Source of the DNA: Cumulibacter soli
GTDB taxonomy: Bacteria; Actinomycetota; Actinomycetes; Mycobacteriales; Antricoccaceae
Direction: 5' to 3'
DNA: 64,000 nucleotides
NCBI RefSeq assembly: GCF_004382795.1
Contig: NZ_SMSG01000001.1
Coordinates: 434,001 to 498,000, forward strand
Part shown: piece by piece, positions 61,527 through 64,000 of the stretch
How positions within the stretch are numbered: the stretch's first letter is position 1
Layout: the number at the start of each line of letters is the position of its first letter
The notes under the pieces: model-generated
Seen by the model: the letters and a program-made list of their open reading frames with translations, nothing else
The model's database searches: none
Told to the model about the DNA's origin: nothing
Translations under genes and position numbers: made by a program

Positions 61527-62867
61527 TTGACCTCGCGAGTGCCCCACACCGGCGCCGACTCCGCAGGAGACCCCTACACTCCCGACCGCGGCAATGGTGG
61601 ATACGAGGTCACGTCGTACTACCTGGACCTGCGCTACCGAGTGCCGTCCAACAACCTGCGGGCGCTCGCCGCGATCTCGGTCCGCGCGACCCAGCCCTTG
61701 GACAAACTCACCCTCGACCTCGTCGGATTGTCGGTATCGAAAGTCATGGTGGGCGGACGCCGAGCGAAACGGTTCACCGTGCGCCGCGGCAAACTCGCCA
61801 TCTCCCTGCCCGCGCGGCTCGAGGCCGGCACGTCGGTCACCCTGGAGATCACGTACGGCGGGAATCCCACGCCGGCCCGATCGACGTGGGGCATCCTCGG
61901 CTGGGAGGAACTCAACGACGGTGTGCTCGTCGCGAGTCAACCGACTGGGGCCCCGACCTGGTTCCCGTGCAACGATCACCCCGCGAGCAAGGCGTCCTAC
62001 CGATTCCAGATCACCACGGATTCGCCGTACACCGTGGTCGCGAACGGGAAACTGGTCTCCCATCACGCGTCCGGTTCGATGGCGACCTGGGTGTATCAAC
62101 AGGACGAACCGATGGCGTCCTACCTGGCGACGGTGTATATCGCACGCGTGCCGTGGACGGCCGTCGAGTCCGGGGCAAGCACCGTGCGCCAAACGGCCGT
62201 CGTACCGCTGAATCTGAACAAGGCTTTCGCGCACGACTTCGGTCGGCAGCACGAAATGATGGCGCTGTTCGAGCGGCTGTTCGGCCCGTATCCCTTTGCC
62301 GAGTACCGCGTCCTGGTGACAGACGACGAACTCGAGATTCCGCTGGAATCACAGGGCATGTCGACGTTCGGTCGTAATCATGTGGATGGGCGCAGTGGTT
62401 CTGACCGGCTGATCGCGCATGAACTGGCGCATCAATGGTTCGGAAATTCGGTCGGGTTGGCCTCCTGGCAGCACATCTGGCTGAACGAGGGCTTTGCCTG
62501 CTACTGCGAGTGGTTGTGGGCCGAGTACGCCGGACACGACACCGCTGACGCGCTGGCGCGCCGCTACCACCGCCGACTGAGTTCGTCGAAACAAGACCTG
62601 CTACTGGGCGATCCCGGCCCGCAAGACATGTTCGACGATCGGGTGTATAAACGCGGCGCGCTGACCCTGCACGCGCTACGACTGCAGGTCGGGGACGCCG
62701 GATTCTTCGACTTGATCCGCGAGTGGTGCCAACGGCACGCGCTGAGCACCGTCACCACAGCACTCTTCGTCGATCTGGTGCGGACCCGACTCGGCGATCA
62801 TGCTGCTGACGCGCTGCACCCGTGGCTGTTCGAGACCAACTTGCCGGCCCTTCCGAGGCGCGCCTAG
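61527..62867 (+). CDS. M1-family metallopeptidase
   Basis: A 446-residue M1 zinc aminopeptidase. The metal site 'HELAHQWFGN' (about residues 298-307) is followed after 18 residues by the ligand Glu in 'NEGFA'. The GAMEN exopeptidase motif is replaced by 'LESQGMSTFG', as in a subset of the family. It is short (no long C-terminal helical domain). TTG 61527 lies 3 nt after the synthetase stop, with GAAGGA upstream, so the two are cotranscribed. It may trim or degrade the synthetase product. Confidence 0.9.
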   Translation: MTSRVPHTGADSAGDPYTPDRGNGGYEVTSYYLDLRYRVPSNNLRALAAISVRATQPLDKLTLDLVGLSVSKVMVGGRRAKRFTVRRGKLAISLPARLEAGTSVTLEITYGGNPTPARSTWGILGWEELNDGVLVASQPTGAPTWFPCNDHPASKASYRFQITTDSPYTVVANGKLVSHHASGSMATWVYQQDEPMASYLATVYIARVPWTAVESGASTVRQTAVVPLNLNKAFAHDFGRQHEMMALFERLFGPYPFAEYRVLVTDDELEIPLESQGMSTFGRNHVDGRSGSDRLIAHELAHQWFGNSVGLASWQHIWLNEGFACYCEWLWAEYAGHDTADALARRYHRRLSSSKQDLLLGDPGPQDMFDDRVYKRGALTLHALRLQVGDAGFFDLIREWCQRHALSTVTTALFVDLVRTRLGDHAADALHPWLFETNLPALPRRA

Positions 62868-62871
62868 CGCT

Positions 62872-62905
62872 CAGAGCGTGCCGGCGTTCAGAGCGTGCCG
62901 GCGTT
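62872..62905. repeat. 17-bp tandem duplication
   Basis: CAGAGCGTGCCGGCGTT is present twice in tandem between the M1 peptidase stop and the last codons of the convergent YihY/BrkB-type gene. It is a simple slippage-type duplication. Confidence 0.7.
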
Positions 62906-63960
62906 CAGGCTCGTTCGGCTTCACGGGCTCGGCGTCGCGCGATCGCTCGAGCTCGGATATCGCTGTCCTGCCGTAGTTCCCGGCTGGAGGCGATCACCTC
63001 GCGTCGGGCAGCGGCCTGCTTGTCGCTGACGGAGGTCCCCTTCGGCTCCAATTGGATCTTCTTCTCGGCCTTGATCCCCGCCTGCAGTTGCCTCGCGCGC
63101 ACCACCTCGGCGTCCACGACCCCACCGAACAACAACGCGAGGTTGGTCAGCCAGATCCAGAGCAGGAAGATGATCACGCCGGCCAGCGACCCGTAGGTCT
63201 TGTTGTAGTTGCCGAAGTTGCCGATATAGAAAGCCAACCCGGCGGATGCAGCGATCCAGATCAACAAGGCGATCGCGGCACCGAGGCTCAACCAGCGAAA
63301 CCGCGGCTGACGGACGTTGGGCGTGATGTAGTACAACAGCGCAACCATGAGGATCACGACGAACAGGATCACCGGCAGCTTGACGATGTTCCAGGTGTCG
63401 ACGGCCTCCTGACCAAGGTTGATCGCGTCACCAACCTCGCGCGCCAGCGACCCGCTCATCACGGCGCTGAACACGACGAACGCCGCGCCAGCGACCATCA
63501 CCATCGTCACCACGTACATGACGACCCGCAAACCGATCGACGCTCGACCTTCGTCAACCTCGTAGATCCGGTTCATCGCCCGGCCGAACCCGCGAATGTA
63601 CGCCGAGGCCGACCAGAGCGCGCCGAGCACACCGATGACGAGCGTCAATCCAGCGCCCTGAGACTCGGTCAACTGCACGATGATTGGCTTGAGCGTCTCA
63701 CCCATATCACCGGAGGCGAACTGATCAACGAGGTCGACGACGGCGTTCGTCGTTGACTCGCCGCTGGATACCACGCCAAGGATCGATAGCAACGCCAGCA
63801 GAGCGGGGAAGATCGCCAACACCGAGTAGTACGTGAGCCCCGCCGCTAGATCGGTGCACTCGTGTCGCCCGAACTCGTGGATGGCACGTTTGAAACCGTT
63901 TCGCCACGCTGCGCGGCGAAGTTGCCCCTTGGTCATCGGTGTCGGGCGCCGTACGCCCAC
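62905..63960 (-). CDS. YihY/virulence factor BrkB family membrane protein
   Basis: A 351-residue membrane protein of the YihY/BrkB family, with the entry motif 'DLAAGLTYYSVLAIFPALLAL' (core 'GLTYYSVLAIFP') and about six helices, followed by a charged Arg-rich C-terminal tail (about 300-351). The reading frame stays open to the end of the window beyond GTG 63960, so the true start may lie outside; ATG 63936 is an internal alternative. Function is not established; the name RNase BN is historical. Confidence 0.88.
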   Translation of the reverse strand: MGVRRPTPMTKGQLRRAAWRNGFKRAIHEFGRHECTDLAAGLTYYSVLAIFPALLALLSILGVVSSGESTTNAVVDLVDQFASGDMGETLKPIIVQLTESQGAGLTLVIGVLGALWSASAYIRGFGRAMNRIYEVDEGRASIGLRVVMYVVTMVMVAGAAFVVFSAVMSGSLAREVGDAINLGQEAVDTWNIVKLPVILFVVILMVALLYYITPNVRQPRFRWLSLGAAIALLIWIAASAGLAFYIGNFGNYNKTYGSLAGVIIFLLWIWLTNLALLFGGVVDAEVVRARQLQAGIKAEKKIQLEPKGTSVSDKQAAARREVIASSRELRQDSDIRARAIARRRAREAERA

Positions 63961-64000
63961 GGCATTCGTCGCAGTTGTCTTGGGACTGCGCTCGGCTACC

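Overview
The window is chromosomal DNA of a high-GC Gram-positive bacterium (Actinomycetota). Most of it is about two-thirds G+C, with frequent GTG and TTG starts. Its left part keeps a gene order known from mycobacteria: ispF, ispD and carD, then an LpqE-like lipoprotein, radA, disA, mutY and clpC. A lysS gene lies much further on. F420-type and LLM-type flavoenzymes, a TB7.3-like biotin carrier and a DUF853 ATPase also fit this phylum. The genus cannot be named from sequence alone. No rRNA, tRNA, CRISPR array, integrase or transposase was seen.

Region 1 (1-15.1 kb) is a conserved core: isoprenoid precursor genes, the RNA-polymerase regulator CarD, DNA repair (RadA, MutY), c-di-AMP synthesis (DisA) and the ClpC chaperone. 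Inserted in it are a copper-oxidase/membrane-protein pair and a divergent two-component system. ispD is inverted in place relative to the mycobacterial order.

Region 2 (15.1-17.1 kb) is almost gene-free and carries a perfect 17-bp palindrome and four degenerate copies of a repeat. Region 3 (17.1-30 kb) is a ten-gene minus-strand operon, visibly less GC-rich than the rest. It encodes biotin carboxylase, biotin carrier, a CaiB-type CoA-transferase, a five-part peptide/opine-type ABC importer and two carboxyltransferase subunits. A divergent TetR gene and a 21-bp palindrome stand at its head. The layout suggests import of an acid, activation to a CoA thioester, then carboxylation; the substrate is unknown.

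Region 4 (30-50 kb) is accessory metabolism: a decayed ROK-like gene, DUF202 proteins, NIPSNAP, an F420-type reductase, two crotonase-fold enzymes, a TetR regulator, a double CoA-transferase whose N-terminal half lacks the catalytic Asp, SDRs, LLM oxidoreductase, glutathionyl-hydroquinone-reductase-like protein, acyl-CoA dehydrogenase, an SGNH hydrolase and two glycosyltransferases.

Region 5 (50-64 kb) holds a TipA-like MerR regulator with its operator, an AbiEi/DUF559-like gene between two related palindromes, lysS, small enzymes, and the most striking locus. That locus is a Pls-type single-module peptide synthetase (adenylation, carrier, then membrane segments and three hexapeptide-fold domains) followed 3 nt later by an M1 metallopeptidase. 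The adenylation pocket read by eye (DAESIGTVVK) resembles remembered lysine codes, so the pair may make and trim a poly-basic-amino-acid such as epsilon-poly-lysine. This is an inference that needs experimental support.
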